Shown here: piece after piece, positions 1 to 11,356 of the stretch
How positions within the stretch are numbered: position 1 is the first letter of the stretch
Layout of the letters: the number at the start of each line of letters is the position of its first letter
Source: Protopterus annectens
Lineage: Eukaryota > Chordata > Ceratodontiformes > Protopteridae
Assembly (NCBI RefSeq): GCF_019279795.1
Contig: NC_056732.1
Span: forward strand, 1,071,219,438 to 1,071,283,437
Length of the DNA: 64,000 nucleotides
Direction: 5' to 3'
Notes under the pieces: model-generated
What the model saw: only the letters and a program-made list of their open reading frames with translations
Databases searched by the model: none
What the model was told of the DNA's origin: nothing
Position numbers and translations under genes: made by a program

Positions 1-1183
1 CTTGAATCTCCAAACCACCACTCAACACTGTTTTTCTCTAGTAGAAAAATGGTTCACTGACCTGAAACTCCTACTCAATCCAACTAAAACCAAATTACTA
101 CTTTTTTTTCCCAACGTCTTCTCAACCCTAGGAATAGAACTCACAAACAATAACAATACAACCTTCCATGTTAAATCCAACAACGGGACTATCATAACCC
201 CTGTCACCAGTACCAAATTACTAGGTGTAACTATTGATCATAAGCTCAAATTTGACATACACATTACACAAACTGTAAAATCTGTTAACAAAAAACTTGG
301 ATCCATGTACAGAATTAAAAACTATCTAACTCCGACTGCCAAATTAACTATTGCCCGCACACATCTCCTCTCCACCCTCCTCTATGCCTCCCCAGTCCTT
401 TCTTTCCTCAATAAACGTGAACTCAACATGCTCTCTATTGCCTACAACCACATTGCTAGATTTATAACTGGATCCCCATATCGCACTCACCATTGTCTCA
501 ACCTGAGGAAACTTGGCTGGTTGGAACTCCCAAACCTTCTTAAACTTAACCAACTCACTGAAGCTTGCAAATTAATCAACCAACCGGATAGAACTCCCTC
601 ACTATCTAGCATTTTGACCCCATACACTAACCTTATTAGTCTTCGATCATCCAACAGCACTCAGATCCTAACCATCAAAGCTAAGAACTCAGGTGGTGAT
701 GCCCTCTTTGCCAACTCCATTGGCAAGCCGTGGAACTCCCTGCCAAACTACCTTAGAATTACAACCTCACACAATCAGTTCAAAAACAACCTGAAAGAAT
801 ATCTCAAAACACAATGGCTGTGCCCATGTCGTGAACCTGACTAAATATATATCTCAAACCCTTCTAAATGTCTAAAATCTATCAACCAAATTGTAAACAT
901 GTTTATTTTCTTGTATTAGTCTTTATACTATTTGTATATAAGAAATCTCAGCTGAATATAACCTTCTGATTGTTCTGTTGTCTTATTTAACATCTATGAA
1001 AAATTCTCTCTCTCCTTGTATTTGAAACATGTACCTTTTTTAACCTGTATTTTGTTAACTAGTATTTTTCGACTTGTATTAACCACTATGTTGGAGCTTT
1101 TCTCCTCGGGCCTCTACTGAAAAAGGATATGTATCCAGCTAGACTAGCCCGGTTAACAAATGTAAAATAAAAATAAATAAATA
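1..1183 (+). mobile_element. L2-clade non-LTR retrotransposon, 3' part
   Basis: The 5' part lies outside the window. It contains the end of the reverse-transcriptase ORF, a 3' UTR of about 340 bp and a terminal A-rich (TAAA)-type tail ending at about 1183. The tail is followed directly by CR1 sequence on the other strand: cttatg.....gtcagttcat at 1186-1206 aligns with the equivalent place in a second CR1 copy near 55494. This element therefore appears to have inserted into the CR1. The rest of that CR1 should continue left of the window. L2 assignment comes from the C-terminal pattern, not from a database match. Confidence 0.8.
2..844 (+). CDS. LINE ORF2 C-terminus (RT thumb and C-terminal region)
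   Basis: Open for 280 codons up to the stop at 842-844; the true start is off the window, so the first Met is not a real start. Visible family features are the LxLNxxKTxLLxF block near residue 25, the KLLGVTIDxxLxFxxHI block near residue 72 (the end of the RT palm and thumb) and a C-terminal LTPYxxxxSLRSS / PWNSLPxxLR / FKxNLKEYL series typical of L2 and CR1 elements. The catalytic palm motifs are upstream and not seen. No stop interrupts it, which suggests a fairly recent insertion compared with most elements here. Confidence 0.82.
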   Translation: MNLQTTTQHCFSLVEKWFTDLKLLLNPTKTKLLLFFPNVFSTLGIELTNNNNTTFHVKSNNGTIITPVTSTKLLGVTIDHKLKFDIHITQTVKSVNKKLGSMYRIKNYLTPTAKLTIARTHLLSTLLYASPVLSFLNKRELNMLSIAYNHIARFITGSPYRTHHCLNLRKLGWLELPNLLKLNQLTEACKLINQPDRTPSLSSILTPYTNLISLRSSNSTQILTIKAKNSGGDALFANSIGKPWNSLPNYLRITTSHNQFKNNLKEYLKTQWLCPCREPD

Positions 1184-2575
1184 ACTTATGCGAGGTGTCA
1201 GTTCATTTTGTAGTTCATGTAGTACACAGCCTGGGATGTCATCTGGTCCCATGGATGCTGTATTCTTAGCTTTGAAGAGGGCGGTTTCTACCTGTGTGGC
1301 CGTGATTACCAGAATTTGGCAATCTTTTCATGCTGAGATAGGCCCTTTAGGGGATGAGAGGGGGGTAAAGTTGGCACTAAATCGATCTGCCAGGACATTG
1401 GCAATATTCTTGGGATCAGTATATTTAATGCCATTCTGTTGTAGCTCAGAGCAGATCTGAGCATTGCCATTTAGATTCTTGACATAACTATAGAATGTCT
1501 TGTGGTTGTCTTTGGAATCTTTGGCAATTTTATTTTCGTAACTAGCTTTGGAGGATTTTATGAAGGATCTCAGCTTCTTACTGATGCTAAGGGAGTTTTT
1601 TGCATCCTGTGATTTTCCTCTTTTCTGCAACAGTTTCTTCCTTCTTTGTATAGTTTGTTTATGGCAGGGGACCACCAGATTGGCTTCCTTTTTTTGGAAG
1701 AAAGCATCTTGGTTCCAGTTGGGACGGCACGATTCATGCATGAGTGAATGTGCTCATACAGTGCCTTAGTGTAGGATTCAGCAGTCGAACTTTCAGCTCC
1801 CATCTGCATGGGTGTCATGAAGTTTGTCACTTCTGACTTGAGTAGTATGAAGTTGGCTTTGGAGAAGTTTTTTTTTTTTTTTTACAGAGGTTTCCTTACT
1901 GGGGGGTGGGGGTGGGATGTGGATGTCAAGGGTGATTTGCTTATGGTCAGACCTGACCAATGAGGGAGTGACCACTGGTGTGGAGCATCTATCTCCCATA
2001 TTGGTAATGAACAGGTCTAGGATATTGGAGCCCCTGGTGGGACAATAGATTAGTTGATCCAGGGTGCTGGAATTTATAAATTCCAAGAACCGTTGGGAAA
2101 AGGTGTTGGTACCAGAGTAGTTTTCCCAGTTAATGGCAGTGTAGTTGAAATCAACCAGTATTAGGCTGCTTGGTTGTATCTTAATATTTTCCAGTATGTT
2201 TAGAAAGGTGTAGTGAGAATCTTGGGGCATGGTGGGGGATCTGTAGCAAGCTACAATTTGGATTGCAGTCTTACCTACTGTTAGTTGCACCTGGAGAATT
2301 TCAGATGCATTGTGTTTGGCAACTAGCCTGGAGGTGTGAATATCCTTGGTGAATATGGACACTCCTCCACCTTTAGTGTTTTGGTCTTGGTTTGTTGGCC
2401 GAAAAGTGTGGTAAGAGTTGTAGCCTGGTATTGCAGGGGTGCTCTCTGGAGCCTTGAGCCAGGTCTCAGTTACTGCACAGATATCGATGTTCTCCATTTT
2501 TAGGAGTGCCTCGAGAGAGTGCATTTTGAGGTTTAGACCTCTAGTATTGAGTAGAATTACCTTCAGATTTTGCAT
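1184..2575 (-). pseudogene. CR1 ORF2: APE-type endonuclease and RT N-terminus
   Basis: The first 260 codons (2575 to 1793) form the apurinic-like endonuclease that nicks target DNA in CR1 retrotransposition. Visible in order are LLNTRGL, TETWL (catalytic Glu), GGGVSIF, YRSP, DFN (with V in place of the usual G before it), LDLFITN and SDH (catalytic His). A frameshift near 1810 moves the linker into another frame (1830-1570, PIWWSP), and a further shift leads to 1741-1328 (FYSYVKNLNG). The RT start (conserved SMGPDD-like segment) reads just before the L2 junction. The palm domain is not in this window. The copy is not functional. Confidence 0.83.
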
Positions 2576-2650
2576 GCTTGTGTCTGATACAGTGATGGTT
2601 TTATCCTTTGAACATTGCCTAAATAAAGCACTATAGGGGTGGCAAGAGCT

Positions 2651-3567
2651 TTAGCCAGTAACCTGAATCCCAGGGGGTGACAGGTGCAGACCATCTCTGG
2701 CAAAGCATCGTGGTTTGTCAATCATGTCATCCAAGGCAGATAGATACTGGATCCCCGTTGAATGACAACAGAAGCTTAGCCAATTGTTGAAGCCAATCAT
2801 TTTGTCCTTATACTGTGGTATCATTCTGAGCGAAGGCAGGATGCGACTCAGAGCTAGGGTCATACCTGCCTGGGCCACATGATCTGAGAGCTCTTCCAGG
2901 TCTCTTTTCATGTAGTCCAGGGAGGTACGTCTCAAGTCATCCACTCCAACATGGACAATGACAGAGTCGTATTTGTACTTGTTGTGGAGTGACCTGAGTG
3001 CATGCATTAAGTGGTGGATCCCGGCACCCGACAGGTGGCTGACTGTGATTTTCTCTTCGTTCAACCTGATGAGTGGATCATCAGTTTGCCTGACTATAGA
3101 GTCACCTATGACTAAAGTGTTGGGTATGTTTGTCTTGCCTTAGGGGCTGTTGTTGGGTGGCACACTGATGTTGTGAGCTGTGTGTCACTTTGGCTGTGGC
3201 TGGTGTTTATTTGCGTTTCAGCTTCGGAGGTCCTCGTTGCTTGGGCAGGTTAATGTTAAGGGCCTCCGCATATGTGGGATTAGTGTTGCTATGTGTGGGT
3301 GTTGATGGTGTGGATTTTGAAGGGCTATGTGCTGCTTGAGGTGTAGTGCAGGTGTTAACCTTCTCCTCTTGACTGTCTAAGCACAATCTTGGCTGGAAAG
3401 AGTTTTGCTTCCAGTTTGGCTTTGTAAGTGCATCTCTCACAGGTTGTAGTGTTGGGTGGTAGGAGGACAGGGTTGTCTGTGTACATGAGGCAGTTGCTGC
3501 ATTGCCCCAGTATGCCCAGATTCACCAGGTGGACAGGAGAAATCACCGGAAGTTGACCCTTGGACAT
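2651..3567 (-). pseudogene. CR1 ORF1: zinc-finger-like region and SGNH esterase domain
   Basis: The start at 3565-3567 opens a segment with Cys-x2-Cys and Cys-x2-Cys pairs (CSNC and CERC), like the PHD/zinc-finger-like part of CR1 ORF1. After frameshifts the segment 3064-2651 shows the esterase domain: VHVGVDDLRR (equivalent of the GxND block) and DGLHLSPPG (block with the catalytic Asp/His). CR1 ORF1 esterases are thought to bind lipid or membrane during transposition. At least two frameshifts separate the parts, so no intact protein is made. Confidence 0.75.
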
Positions 3568-3900
3568 GCCTGTTTAGGTGCTTTTTTTGTAAAGTACAAG
3601 AGCTGTTTTCCCTTACCTTTGCAAAGTACTTAGTAATTAAAGCCTTAGTGCCTACGATTAATTTCTCCTTATTAACAAGGAGAGTCGAGTGCTTGTATCA
3701 GTTTAAGGCTTCCTAGTGCTTGCCAGCAGGTTCTAGAGCAAGTGCTAGTCACAGGGGTTCAGAATTTAGCGCTACTAGTAAGAAACCAGCTAGTTCTAAA
3801 GGAAAATTTGAAGAGCAGACTTTCTGGCACTTGGAATAGTTTAACTGTAGCCCCACTGTGATGCACGATGCGAAAAATGCGCAAGCACACGCGTTTTTAA

Positions 3901-4640
3901 GCCAGAAAGTTGAAAGGGATATAAATCAGCTCAAAATGGCTAATACAATTACAATTTCAGAGCTGGAAACCACTCCTCTAGTGTTAGATAGGTAGTACAA
4001 TGCTCACCGCTCCCACTGGTAAGCAGTAGGACTTCCCTCTACCCCAGCAATGTCTGGATAGCTCTAAACATAGAAAATAAAGTCCTGAAACCAGCAAAGC
4101 CTGGGATGTGGACTATACTAGCTAGAAAAGGCAGGAAACGAGCAAACAATATAGTGGGTTTTTTTTGTTAAAGCAATGCAATAATACAGTAAACAAACAC
4201 AGAAAAGTCTAACACACTTGAGTGTGTAGCCCTAAACAGTAAATGCAATTAAAACTCTACAAAATTAGCAATTTAAAACTTTTTAACTGAAGCAAGGCAA
4301 GTGCAAAACTGAAAAAAGATTTAAGAGGCAGTAATGCAGTAGAACAAGTAGCTAGTTTACATATACAGAAAAGTCTATCTATATAGAAAAGCAGCTAAAA
4401 CACACAAACAATTCAGACATAGTGCAATCTACAGCACTTGAGGTGTAGCAATATTAAGGCAAGTACAGTTTTAATAAATGCACTAAAATATACTCTATAT
4501 TTCCAAAATATCTGAGAAGCACAGTCAGAACACAAGGAGATTCAGGCAATTTTTTTTTTAAAGAAAGGGAGAACAGAAGGAAAGAAACTAAGTGGGTTGG
4601 TCTTCTCAGATGTTCTGTCTGTATTGGGTAGAATGAGCTA
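3901..4640. other. Unassigned, probably old repeat or CR1 5' flank
   Basis: A-rich sequence with no coding signal that I can recognise on either strand. Part may be CR1 5' UTR. A short run of T at 4552-4559 lies before the Tc1 fragment. Confidence 0.4.
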
Positions 4641-4734
4641 ATGACATCTGAAATTATTTATTGTGGTCTCACTTTTTATATCACAAAAACCTGGCATTTT
4701 AACAGGGGTGTGTAAACTTTTTATATCCACTGTA
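4641..4734 (-). repeat. Tc1/mariner terminal repeat, solo end
   Basis: Reading inward from the TA at 4733-4734 on the minus strand, the sequence begins cagtggatataaaaagttta and continues through a block spelling cccctgttaaaatgccaggt. I recognise this as the terminus of a widespread fish/amphibian Tc1-like family. The other end and the transposase are not present nearby, so this is a truncated remnant. Confidence 0.75.
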
Positions 4735-6060
4735 ACTTGTATGGTAATCAAGAAAAGTTAGTTTTATTTGCAGGCAATATTGTATTGTACAGAAGTCCAG
4801 AAAACATTTCAATGTTGTAGAACATTTCGAGTTTCAAGTCTTTTCAGGAGATGAAGTTAATGAAGATAAAACAAAGGCTACTGAGTTAAACTACATATGC
4901 TAGCATGAATTGTTTCAACAATGCCCATATTTATGGGGCATAAGATGTGGTATTTAGCTGTATGGATTAAAAGGGTTTCGGTTATGGCAGCTAAAGATAT
5001 GTGGGATCAGACTAAACAAAAGACAGTACAAAAAACGATAAACTGTGAGCTCGTAATTATGGATATGGATCATCAAAGACAAAATCAGTGAAAATGTTTT
5101 TACTCCCTTTAGTTTTATATACAAGTCAGGCATATCATCATCTAGGGAAGAAGTTGTGAATGATAATCAACAGTTAAAGGAATTTATTTGGGAGGGGAAG
5201 AGTGCAAGAGTTAAGTTGGATATGTTCAGCCTCCCCATAGAAAGTGGTTTAGAATTACATGATCTGATTTTCTGAACTATGCAGTTAATGCTCATAAACA
5301 CAACACAAGCAGAGGTTTATAAATTAAAGTGGAAAGAGATAATGAAACTGGTGGGGAGGAGTTTTAAAAATAAGGAGACAGTATGACTTTGGATGCAGAT
5401 CTTTAAAGAGAACAGCCATACAGATGATAATACTCAAAGTAGAAGTATTCCAAGACCTATGCCAATACTTGAATGCAGAAAGGAGATTTTGCCAATAGGG
5501 ATGACTGCAAGTAGGGATATAGGAAAAAAGGGTCTGTAATTTACTAGAGAATACTGTCTAAGGAAACAAGGTAATTGGGAGCAAATAACTAGACCGTGAA
5601 AAGTAATACAGTGGGATGAGGCCAAGCCGAGGTTTGGATTGCAGGTTAGAGACTACCTCCCCTATTGGGGATTGATATCAAAGTGCAGGCAAAGAGAAAG
5701 AAAAATGAGAGTTTTAAGCTAAAAAAGTTATAAGTAGACCTTTTACAAGAGACTAGAACACAAGCTGCTGCTTAAAAAGGGGTAATAAGTAGGGCATATA
5801 AAAATATTACATGATGACTGTAGGAATCAGGAGGAGGTTAGAAAAGAATGGAAGCAGATACTAGAAATGGCATTTATAAAGGAATAACTGGAAGATACCT
5901 GTATAGCTCACAAGTATACAACAAGGTCCAGAAGATTTAGTATTTTTGCTTGGATGTTATTACATAGGTAGTTTTATATCCCAGCAGACTTCAGAGATTT
6001 TTCCCTCGGGTAGATAGCAAATGCTGGAGGTGTGAAAATGGGTTACACTGTTACAGTCCC
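4735..6060 (+). pseudogene. L1-like ORF2 remnant 1 (RT and C-terminus)
   Basis: Heavily mutated LINE-1-type ORF2. In order one can read VLFAGNIVLY (equivalent of the FADD catalytic motif, with DD changed to GN, near 4765), a LPLVLYxxQA / FIWEGK-like stretch near 5105-5225 (the post-RT region typical of L1), a GGL-like block near 5250 and a Cys-rich end near 6030 (CWRCEN, matching the L1 C-terminal CWRC motif). Stops and frameshifts are frequent. Only L1-type elements combine these, so the clade call is fair but the boundaries are approximate. Confidence 0.62.
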
Positions 6061-6303
6061 TTTATGTAGAAACCACTACTAGGGTTTAAAATCCAGACAA
6101 GGCAGTCTAGCAAATTCACATTACACTTAACTACTAGCCAGGGGTATTTCATGTCACCTCTCATTTTTGCATTACATCTGGAACCACTTGCAATAATGGT
6201 AAGGCAATTGCATATGGAGGAAAATAGAAGAGGGGGGTCGACAGATGGAGCCGATGTTCTGGTGCTCCTGAAAAGTCCACACACCAACATCTACCCATTA
6301 CAG

Positions 6304-6663
6304 TTCTATATCAGACGATCGAAGTTTAAAAACTTTGAATCTGATATGGTCGACACCACATGATCAAAGTCTTGAAACTTCAAATCTTTTAATGGAGATC
6401 TCCGTACAACGCGGAAAGGGAAGATTTCCCTTTTCTGCACTGCAATCTTGGAGTTGGTATATTTAAGTACCAGGATGGTGTTGGGGGCACAGCCCCCCAT
6501 GTGGGGGGTGTAGCAGAGCTAGCCCACCTTTGAGCGTTTAAAATTGTTTGTTTTTGTAGGTTGTTGTGTTTTATTACATTTTCAATGTTTCAAGACTTCG
6601 ATTATATGGTGTTGACCATATCAGATTCGAAGTTTTGAACATTCGATAATGTAATATAGACCC
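6304..6663 (+). mobile_element. Long-TIR MITE copy M1
   Basis: A 360-bp non-coding element. Its outer arms (about 6311-6385 and 6587-6655) are inverted repeats that I align at roughly 85% identity. The flanks carry the direct repeat acccattac (6293-6301) / acccattgc (6664-6672), a 9-bp target duplication with one mismatch, possibly extending to 11 bp. The core includes an inner hairpin, then cttggagttggtatatt (6447-6463), then a G/C-rich hairpin (gggcacagccccccatgtgg). It interrupts L1 remnant 2. The long TIRs and 9-bp duplication suggest a Mutator-like (MULE) non-autonomous element. Confidence 0.78.
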
Positions 6664-6736
6664 ACCCATTGCAGGGTCTGAAAGAAATTTAGTAAGGTAA
6701 TTGGGTACAAGATTAAAACAGGCTAAGCCTCTCAGA

Positions 6737-6768
6737 CACTCACACACACACACACACACACACACACA
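6737..6768. repeat. (CA)n microsatellite
   Basis: About 16 CA units inside L1 remnant 2. Confidence 0.95.
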
Positions 6769-8439
6769 AGCAATCAGTACACCTGCCATAGTAGGATTAA
6801 ACAAAACAGCCAGGACTCTGGGAGATAGGCACCATTAAGTATTTGGGGATGAATTTGAAAAGTACGTAAGACACACCCTTTAATTATACCTTAGGATCAA
6901 ATCTGGGAAGAGTGAAAAATTATTTAAGATGGATCTCTCTACCACTGGACTTACATCAGAAGGTGCAAGAGCTTCAGCTGTATGCATCGTCATTATTTTT
7001 ATACACTGCACAGCCCTTGGGTACATTCTGCCTCCAGAATATTTGAAATAGGTCAAGCAAGTAATGATGTTTATATAGGAAGAAGAAAAAACAAGTTTTT
7101 TGTGGGAAACCTGGGACATCAATAGTGTGAGGAGGTTTAGGTATACCACAGAGTAAAATGTTTTCCAAGCAATAGAACTGGCATTGCTAATACCTTTTTA
7201 GATGCTAATTACTGTCTAGAATTTGAAGAAAAGCTATGGGACAGATGTGGGTTATGTAGAGATGATGATGTTGTGGATGCCCTGATAAGAGGAATAGGCA
7301 CCAACTGGGGAGACCTAATTATGGCAGTTTTACAGGAAATTATAATGGAACTCCTACAGGACAGCTCATTAAAGGAATGAAAGGCTGAAATATTGCCAAC
7401 AGGACAAATAAATGGTGACTTAACTGAAAACGTGTTATGGTACTGGTGTAACCAGAAAACCCGTTAAGTATTTGCATCAGGAGATAGATGAAGGCAGGGC
7501 ATTACTTTGGGGAGAGTTGCAACAAACCTGAGGATCGAAAGATACTTTACAATGGAATTCTAACTTATTAGTAAATAGAATAAAGATTTTGAACTTGTCA
7601 AAGATATTGAGAAAGTAGTATTGGACCTGGTGAGGTGGGTTACTGAGGTAAGAGAGTGGGAAAGATTACTTTAAAAGAAGCATTAACTAGGTTACACCAA
7701 ATGACTTAAAACAAAGTAATTCAAAAGATGAAGACCGCTTGGAAGAGGTTACTGGATATACAGATATCGGAGCAAAGAAAGGCACAAATATACAATAAAA
7801 TGAGATATGCTACTACGTTACAAAAGTTTAAGACTTTCACATAGAAGTGCTTATTTTGTTGTTTTATAAATTGTATGGGATAGCAAAAATCTTCCCGGAG
7901 TGTAGAAGGGAGTGCTGGAGATGTGAAGAGGGCTTAGTAGGAGAATGACTGCACATATTCTGGAGGTACCTAAAACTGCAAACTTTTCAGATGGAAATGC
8001 AAGAGGCAGACAGGGTGCTAGAACAATGTAGAACTGACAATATTCCAAGAGGCAATAAAGAGCTATTGGGAGTAATGTTATCAGTGGCAAAGAAGTGAAC
8101 AGCAAGAAGGTAGAAGAAAAAACAAATATGTACTTGTGGTTCAAGAATTGATAAGGGAATAAAAGTAGAAGAGGAGGAAAAAAGGGATTTGTACAAAACA
8201 AGCAAGAAATAGAGACATTAATAAATTGTTAAATTATTTTGATGGCACAGAAATTAATGTGAAAAAATAAATTTGCAGTAAAACAGAGCTGAAGTGAGGA
8301 TAATTATAAAAAACACCCTTTCTAGGTACTTAGATAAGAAGCTTGGGACATAGCTGTGGAATTTCATGTTGCCTGTGCTTTATGGGGGGGGGGGTATTTA
8401 TTACTATTCTGCTTTCCTTCTTTAAAGACAATGTAAATA

Positions 8440-9000
8440 GGAGGATTTTTCTATTTTTACATTGCTATTCTTTGTTTTATGAGAAAAGTTACGCATGGAA
8501 ACAGCTGATACAAGAAATGTGTCCTATTTCTCCATCCCTACTATTTCTAGCCACAGGCACCTCAATAAAATGCTGAATTGGCTGGTATGCACATCCTGGA
8601 TGAGCCCTTCTAGGGACTGAAATGAAAGCCTTAACATTTGCAGATGACTGACTTGAGCTCAATTCAGAATACTAGAGATGATGTTTGGGCAATTCATCAT
8701 GTGCTGCTTGGCTAATTTATAAAACAAAATAAACAAAATTTTTGGACTCTAGTTAAGTATGATCATAAAAGAATTCCTGACAGAAAGCTTCCCAGTTTCT
8801 TTCGAATGGAATGTGCCCCCCCCCCCCCCCACACGCACAATATATTAAGGCACTCTTGCATACTGAACTTAAACTTGAGGAATACCTGTCCTATTTGTGT
8901 GTGTGCATCTGTATACAGCTAAAGTCTCTCACCCCTTATGGAAGAATAGCAAAGATCAAAATGCTTGCAGCTCTCCTATGGTTGTGTATTTAGACACTGC
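8440..9000 (+). pseudogene. L1-like ORF2 remnant 3
   Basis: A short L1 RT fragment. CPISPSLLFLATG (near 8525) matches the QGCPxSPLLF motif and LTFADD (near 8635) is the catalytic motif with both Asp present. After a poly-C run (8815-8830), LTPYGRIAKIKMLA (near 8930) matches the post-RT L1 block. The reading frame is broken between them. It ends before the DIRS element that starts at 9278. Confidence 0.62.
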
Positions 9001-9324
9001 TAATCACTAAACAAATGAGCAGTTGGTAAAAACAGCAAAACTGCTCACAAAATATACGTATCAGAAAATAAGAAAAGAAGACAACCTTTGTGCATAGTAC
9101 ACTACAGAGGTGAATGGTGGTCTGGATGCACCTGACTGGAAAGGCTACCAAGAATATATTCTGCATCATCTGTTTAAGTGTAATTACTGGGTATTTTCTG
9201 CATGTTCATGACAGACGGTCAATACTCAATGCAAAGATTTTGTAAGCTCTTCGTTATCACATGTCTGGGCCCCAGAGAATACAGTTGTGTACACGTACCA
9301 TAAATGTAGATGTTTGAGTGCATT

Positions 9325-9494
9325 CACTGTTGCAGTCATCACATTTGGGCTATCCCTGCCAGGGTAGCCCTCGGCTGGTCCGAATACCAGAGGCTTAGTA
9401 TTTCTCTGTCAGTTGCTGTCGCTTAAAGACTGACTTCAGGTTTTCAGTAGTATAAGCTAAGGCAGCAGACACCATTACATCAGTATTTCTTGCC
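9325..9494 (+). repeat. Outer DIRS left inverted terminal repeat
   Basis: Reverse complement of 20234-20403 with scattered differences. It contains catcacatttggg and the conserved ttcttgcc edge that is also found in the inner element. Confidence 0.85.
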
Positions 9495-9627
9495 CTAACC
9501 TGTCAGGAGCTCCCAAGTAGGAGCCAGGTTCTGGTGGAAAAACCCCAGCAGTAGAAAGTAAATACAACTATGTCCCTTGTAAGGAAAGAGAAGAAAAAAG
9601 GGGGATGGAGGGAGGGAAACCAGGATT

Positions 9628-9725
9628 GCAACAGTGAATACACTCGAACATCTACATTTACGATAACTGTACACAACTGTACTATGTTCTTCGTGTTTCA
9701 CTGTTGCTGTCATCACATTTGGGTT
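9628..9725. repeat. Outer DIRS internal complementary region
   Basis: First half equals the reverse complement of the element's left start; second half (from about 9675, tactatgttcttcgtg) equals the reverse complement of its right end. In DIRS elements this region is thought to guide circularisation of the cDNA. Confidence 0.85.
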
Positions 9726-9810
9726 GATTCCCAAAGCTGAGGAAATGGGTGGCGGCAGTCAAGGAAAAGTACAGTTTTGTACCTACCATAAATGTAGATG
9801 TCCGAGAGGT

Positions 9811-9985
9811 ATGCATCTGCAGTCCTTACAAATGGGTTGTCCTGGCCTCAGGCAGCCCTTCGGTCGGCCGGATTCCAAAGTCTGGGTCTGGCCTCGGCTG
9901 ATGTCGCACTTCACCCGACGTCATAGCTGCAGTTCTGCGGGTATAAAGGCATCAGCTGACACCATTTTCCTCAGTGTTTCTTGCC
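9811..9985 (+). repeat. Inner DIRS left inverted terminal repeat
   Basis: Almost exact reverse complement of 15189-15372, including a gggtataaaggc box. The near identity of the two repeats supports a recent insertion. Confidence 0.9.
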
Positions 9986-10180
9986 CCAGATGCCAGGTGC
10001 CCTCTAGGAAGGCTAAATTTGGATAAATGCAAATGTTTCCAAACAATAGAGAACAAATAGAAATAAACATGTATATACATATATACAAACAAATACACCA
10101 TAATAGATTCCCCCAGCTAGCTACAGGGTGGGCAAATACCCTAGGAGTACCACAGAGGGGAAGGAGGGTGGGTAATCCTG

Positions 10181-10276
10181 ACTGCAGATGCATACCTCTC
10201 GGACATCTACATTTATGGTAGGTACAAAACTGTACTATGTCCTTCAAGGATGCATCTGCAGTCCTTACAAATGGGT
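10181..10276. repeat. Inner DIRS internal complementary region
   Basis: Composed of the reverse complement of the left end (catacctctcggacatctac) joined to the reverse complement of the right end (atgtccttcaaggatgcatc). It lies just downstream of the recombinase gene on the minus strand, which is the standard DIRS arrangement. Confidence 0.9.
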
Positions 10277-10400
10277 AGAATACCATAGCCAAACTGGGGG
10301 AGGAGGCACTAAGGAAGCACTAAGAGTTTATGGTGTATTTAAGATCCCTTGCAAAACAGCAGTGGCAAAACCTGCTCAGGATCTGGAGTATAAAGGCAGA

Positions 10401-11330
10401 TTATAATGCTTGGCAAATGTATGCACGGAGCTCCAAGTAGCAGCCTCTAAAATGTCTTTGGTAGCCACTCCTCGTAAGAAAGCTGTAGTAGTGGCTGTAG
10501 CCCTTGTGGAATGAGGTCTGATGTTTTCTGGAGTTGCCTTTTCCATGAAAAGAGTAACAAAATCTAATGCAATTTCCTATCCATTTTGAGATTGTTTGTT
10601 TAGAAATTGCTTTTCCTTCCATTCCTGTGGCATATGCTACCAGAAGCTGGTCAGTTTTTCTATAGTTCTTGGTTCTGTCCAGGTAGTAGCGCAATTGTCT
10701 GTGTACATCCAAGGTATGCAGCAATCTTTCCCCTGTTCTGTGGGTTGGGGAAGAATGTTGGCAGGTGTATTGCTTGGTTTAAAGATACTCTGGAGACCAC
10801 TTTTGGCATAAAGGTAGGATTAGTTCTCATGGACACTCTATCCTGATGGAAGATAAGGAAGGGCTGTACTGCCATTAATGCCTGTAATTCAGAAACCCTT
10901 CTAGCTGAAGTGATTGCAAGTAGGAATGCAGTCTTCCAAGATAAGTACTGTAATTCTGCTGTTGCTGCTGGTTCAAAAGGGGGAAGTGTTAACTTTTCTA
11001 ACACAAAGTTCAAATCCCATGTAGGCAATGGTGGTTTCCTTGGTGGTTTTACATTTTAATTCCTCTGAGAAACTGTCTGAGTAGAGGTTGAGAAAAGACT
11101 GGAGGATCCATGTTGTATTCTGCTGAAATTGCTGATGCATGAATCTTAATGGAGGAGTAAGACAGACCACTGTGGAAAAGCTCTGCTAAATATTCCAGGA
11201 TGTTAGCTATGTTTGCCACTGATGCATCTACTCCTTTTGTTGCACTCCAAATGAGATATCTTTTCCATTTTGCTGAATAAGTTTTTCTTGTTGAGGGTCT
11301 GCGAGCCTCCAAGATAATGTCTTTAACCCT
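10401..11330 (-). pseudogene. Inner DIRS tyrosine recombinase
   Basis: Site-specific recombinase that would integrate the circular cDNA. The N-terminal core-binding region reads RPSTRKTYSAKWKRYLIW (near 11300). The catalytic domain starts PTWDLNFVLEKL (near 11020) and includes the first catalytic Arg in SARRVSEL (near 10895). The HxxR block (RPHSTRA, near 10515) and the tail with ATWSSVHTFAKHY (near 10425, nucleophile Tyr) are present. Frameshifts near 11040, 10730 and 10560 break the frame. All the catalytic residues that I can place are present, so the damage is recent. Confidence 0.82.
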
Positions 11331-11356
11331 TTGAGATAAATCAGGGTTATTTTGTC

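Larger units (their letters stand above)
1184..3900 (-). mobile_element. CR1 LINE copy A, 5' two thirds, split by the L2
   Basis: Read on the minus strand this runs 5' UTR, ORF1 (zinc-finger-like segment, then SGNH esterase-like domain), ORF2 endonuclease and the start of the RT. The 5' UTR shares the motif cacgatgcg (3864-3872) with CR1 copy C (58573-58581). At 1184 it is cut by the tail of the L2 element. ORFs are broken by several frameshifts, so it is a dead copy. The exact 5' end is uncertain. Confidence 0.82.
6061..8240 (+). pseudogene. L1-like ORF2 remnant 2, split by a MITE
   Basis: A second L1 fragment starts inside the RT. MSPLIFALHLEPLA (6151 onward) is the QGCPLSPLLF motif, and a damaged ADD motif (GADVLVLL) follows. 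A MITE at 6304-6663 interrupts it. The same element resumes with KYLGMNL near 6835, W.SLPLDLHQKV near 6925, a FLYTAQPL stretch near 7000 and CWRCEEG...HIFW near 7880-7960. The A-rich end near 8240 may be its 3' UTR. Many stops; not functional. Confidence 0.65.
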
